Below, piece after piece: positions 62,340 to 64,000 of a stretch of 64,000 nt of DNA (positions within the stretch are counted from its first letter, which is position 1; each line of letters starts with the position of its first letter). The stretch is from Echiichthys vipera (taxonomy: Eukaryota > Chordata > Actinopteri > Perciformes > Trachinidae), in contig OY829657.1 of assembly GCA_963691815.1 (NCBI GenBank), forward strand, positions 27,099,243 through 27,163,242, in the 5' to 3' direction. The notes beneath the pieces were generated by a model. The model made no database searches. It was not told the DNA's origin and saw only the letters and a program-made list of their open reading frames with translations. The position numbers were made by a program, and so were the translations under genes.

Positions 62340-62970
62340 TCAGCAGGTGTCTGTGGGAGGTGGGGGAAGGAATGAAGAGCGTCTCACTGCAGTGTTCTCC
62401 AGGGGAGATGTTGTTCCAGCAGCAGCCTTGGCCAAGGCCACTGCTGGTTGGGGAGGCCGAAAAGGATAAGATTGGGGTTGTTTGGGTTTGGTACGAGCAG
62501 CCACATTCCAATGTCGCGGCTACTCTCTTTGTCCATTCTGGTCAGCAATACGATCCACTTTCCTTTGCAAAGCCATGAGCCTCCTTGATGGTACCCACAT
62601 CGCGGCTCAAGTTGTCCACGTTACGGTGCAAAGCCACAGTCTGAGTACCCATGACTCGCACCGCCTCAATCATTCCAGGCAGCCATGTGGGGCTCTTGGC
62701 AGCTGCCATGGATTTCCGAATTCTCTGATAAACCAGGCCCGTGCCTATTCCAATCAGCAGGGAAGTTGTTATCACGGTTCCGAATAGGTAGATGTCTTCG
62801 ACGTCCTCCAAAGAAAGAGCCGCCAGGCACACGACCCGCCACCTCTCCCACGCGTCCATCGTGTAGCCAGCTGCAAACGTTCAGGCAGGACAGTCAGGTT
62901 CCCCCGCACCCGGGCTTCTCGTCGAGAAGATGGTGTCAATAGCGTGCAGAGACCAGTTGATCAATTCCAT
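62340..62970 (-). pseudogene. Decayed retroposon ORF with membrane segment and coiled coil
   Basis: A minus-strand frame opens at 62970, meets a TGA at 62881-62883 and reopens in the same frame with ATG at 62859. It then encodes a hydrophobic stretch (GTVITTSLLIGIGTGLVY, about 62740-62800) followed by a basic segment (QRIRK) and a heptad-like region with VALHRNVDNLSRDV. Near 62575 the heptad pattern continues in another frame (ALQRKVDRIADQNG), indicating a 1-base frameshift. Downstream the frame turns proline/alanine rich and stops at about 62340. I do not recognise the protein. A coiled coil would suit an ORF1-type nucleic-acid chaperone, but a membrane segment is unusual for that. It is broken by at least one stop and one frameshift. 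Confidence 0.5.
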
Positions 62971-62977
62971 AATTCTT

Positions 62978-64000
62978 TAGAGCAACACTGGGAGTATAAT
63001 CCGTCACAGCTGCAAACCATGGCAAAAGGAGAGGAGAACCCACCCAAGGAGCACTGGAATAGTGTAGACGCAAAGCATGATATCACAAAAAGGTATGTCA
63101 ACCTAGCTGTCTGATAAGACTGAGCGACGTGCGTATCTGCGTCATTGTTTACAAAGTTCTCCCTCTCAGCCGGACCAGAGATGAATGGCACAATGGAGTT
63201 TTCAAGCTTAGACGTCCTCATCAGCGTTTCCAAACGTCTCCATTGTCGGGGCTAGGAAATGCAAAGCATGATATCACAAAAGGTACGTAAGCCTACCTGT
63301 CTGATAAGACTGAGCGAGGTTCGTATCTGCTTGGTTGTTTACAAAGTTCCCCCTCTCAGCCGGAACAGAGAAAAAAACGGAGTTTTCAAACTAAGACGTC
63401 CTCAGCAGCGTTTCCAAACGCCTCCATTGTCGGGGCTAGGAAGCACTGGAATAGTGTAGACGCAAAGCATGATATCACAAAAAGGTATGTCAACCTACCT
63501 GTCTGATAAGACTGAGCAACGTGCGTATCTGCGTCGTTGTTTACAAAGTTCTCCCTCTCAGCCGGACCAGAGAAAAACGCCACAAGGGAGTTTTCAAACT
63601 AAGACGTCCTCAGCAGCGTTCCCAAACGTCTCCATTGTCGAGGCGAGGAAACACCGGAATAGTGTAGACGCAAAGCATAAGCCTGGTGCAAGAAATATGC
63701 GACTTTAAATGAAAATATAGGAGTGTGAACAAAGTCCAAGTGTACATTTGGTTCACACTGGTAGACTCTCGCTAACAACTCTAGCTAGCAAGCTCGGCGG
63801 TTCGTATCCTCTCGTCTTCAGCTTCGTACTGTTGTAGGACTTCCCTAATTCTCATGTACTTTTCAAGTGTGTTTTGTCTCGCCGCCCGCAGCCTTCTCTG
63901 GCTTTCTTCTCTAGCTTTTTCTGTCATTGTTTCTGTTTAGAAAACAACGTCACGGAGGTTCTGCGCAGTCGTGCAATGGTGGCTCCACCCACTTTGAGGT
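62978..64000. repeat. Continuation of the tRNA-Tyr satellite after the insertion
   Basis: The repeat resumes at 62978 at exactly the point of the unit where it was interrupted at 61755 (inside the SANT exon remnant), completes unit 32 at 63197 and begins unit 33 at 63198. The window ends before unit 33 reaches its tRNA gene. The inserted element therefore landed in an existing array copy and does not mark an array edge. Confidence 0.95.
63198..64000. repeat. Satellite unit 33 (partial, cut by window edge)
   Basis: Blocks A, B and C and part of the transposon-like region are present. The window ends about 240 bp before the tRNA gene would start. Confidence 0.95.

Larger units (their letters stand above)
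61756..62977 (-). mobile_element. 5'-truncated non-LTR retroposon, CR1/L2-like
   Basis: This is the only non-satellite DNA in the window. It interrupts the SANT remnant of unit 32 between catat (61755) and tagagc (62978). Read on the minus strand, it ends with AATAAA (61787-61792), a short spacer and a run of ATC triplets at its left edge, the layout of a retroposon 3' end. Its right part codes for a decayed protein. The flanks show no target-site duplication longer than 1-2 bp, as is common for CR1/L2-type elements. No reverse transcriptase region is visible, so the copy is truncated or non-autonomous. The family is inferred from the 3' end, not from a search. Confidence 0.65.
59363..63197. 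repeat. Satellite unit 32 (two extra A+B pairs, split by insertion)
   Basis: Extra pairs at 59363-60146. The regular unit runs 60147-61755 and 62978-63197. The SANT remnant is split into 61626-61755 and 62978-63092 by the retroposon. tRNA with G6A. Confidence 0.93.

Noticed and set aside
1..64000. Assembly artefact of one collapsed or duplicated unit
   Set aside because: Units carry many different, partly private variants and several nested periods, which simple artefactual copying would not give. Exact copy numbers still need long reads, above all for the 7,447-bp duplication.

Overview
The window is almost entirely one satellite-like tandem array. A unit of about 1,829 bp repeats head-to-tail from base 1 to base 64,000: 32 complete units (some shortened or enlarged) plus the start of a 33rd. 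The only foreign sequence is an insertion of about 1.2 kb at 61756-62977. Every unit carries a tyrosine tRNA gene (or a damaged copy of it) on the minus strand. I see no intact protein-coding gene. The short open frames recurring in every unit are by-products of the repeat.

The sequence is eukaryotic and looks vertebrate, most probably a ray-finned fish. The tRNA-Tyr(GTA) has a 16-nt intron directly after position 37, no encoded CCA, internal A and B boxes and a TTTT terminator. Each unit also holds a decayed exon of a Myb/SANT-like DNA-binding protein of the kind carried by fish DNA transposons, ending at a 5' splice-donor consensus. The insertion has the AATAAA plus short-tandem-repeat 3' end of a CR1/L2-type retroposon.

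Layout of a standard unit, with s as its first base. Block A is s to s+183. Block B is s+184 to s+391. Block C, a partial copy of the same block, is s+392 to s+481. A region resembling the edge of a non-autonomous DNA transposon is about s+510 to s+910. The tRNA-Tyr is on the minus strand at s+1045 to s+1133, with its terminator just below it. An upstream region holds a hairpin and an octamer (s+1263 to s+1270). The SANT exon remnant is s+1479 to s+1723. Block D, s+1682 to s+1828, equals the last 147 bp of block B. A, B, C and D are diverged copies of one block of about 200 bp.

The array is hierarchical: about 200-bp blocks, the 392-bp A+B pair, a 784-bp pair of pairs, the 1,829-bp unit, and multi-unit duplications of about 5.1, 7.3 and 7.45 kb. 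A+B pairs are amplified in units 27, 28, 30, 31 and 32, and lost from units 18 and 21. Single 208-bp blocks are lost from units 10 and 15.

Of 32 tRNA copies, 12 have intact exons and 9 carry T55G, which also breaks the B box. Four have single acceptor- or T-stem mismatches (two of these share T66G), one has T66G counted with them, one has C25T, and 5 have lost 11 bp across the T arm and acceptor strand. In exact terms: T66G in units 7 and 9, G63T in 29, G68A in 31, G6A in 32 and C25T in 16. The array is therefore a mixture of probably functional tRNA genes and pseudogenes being homogenised and reshuffled by unequal exchange.
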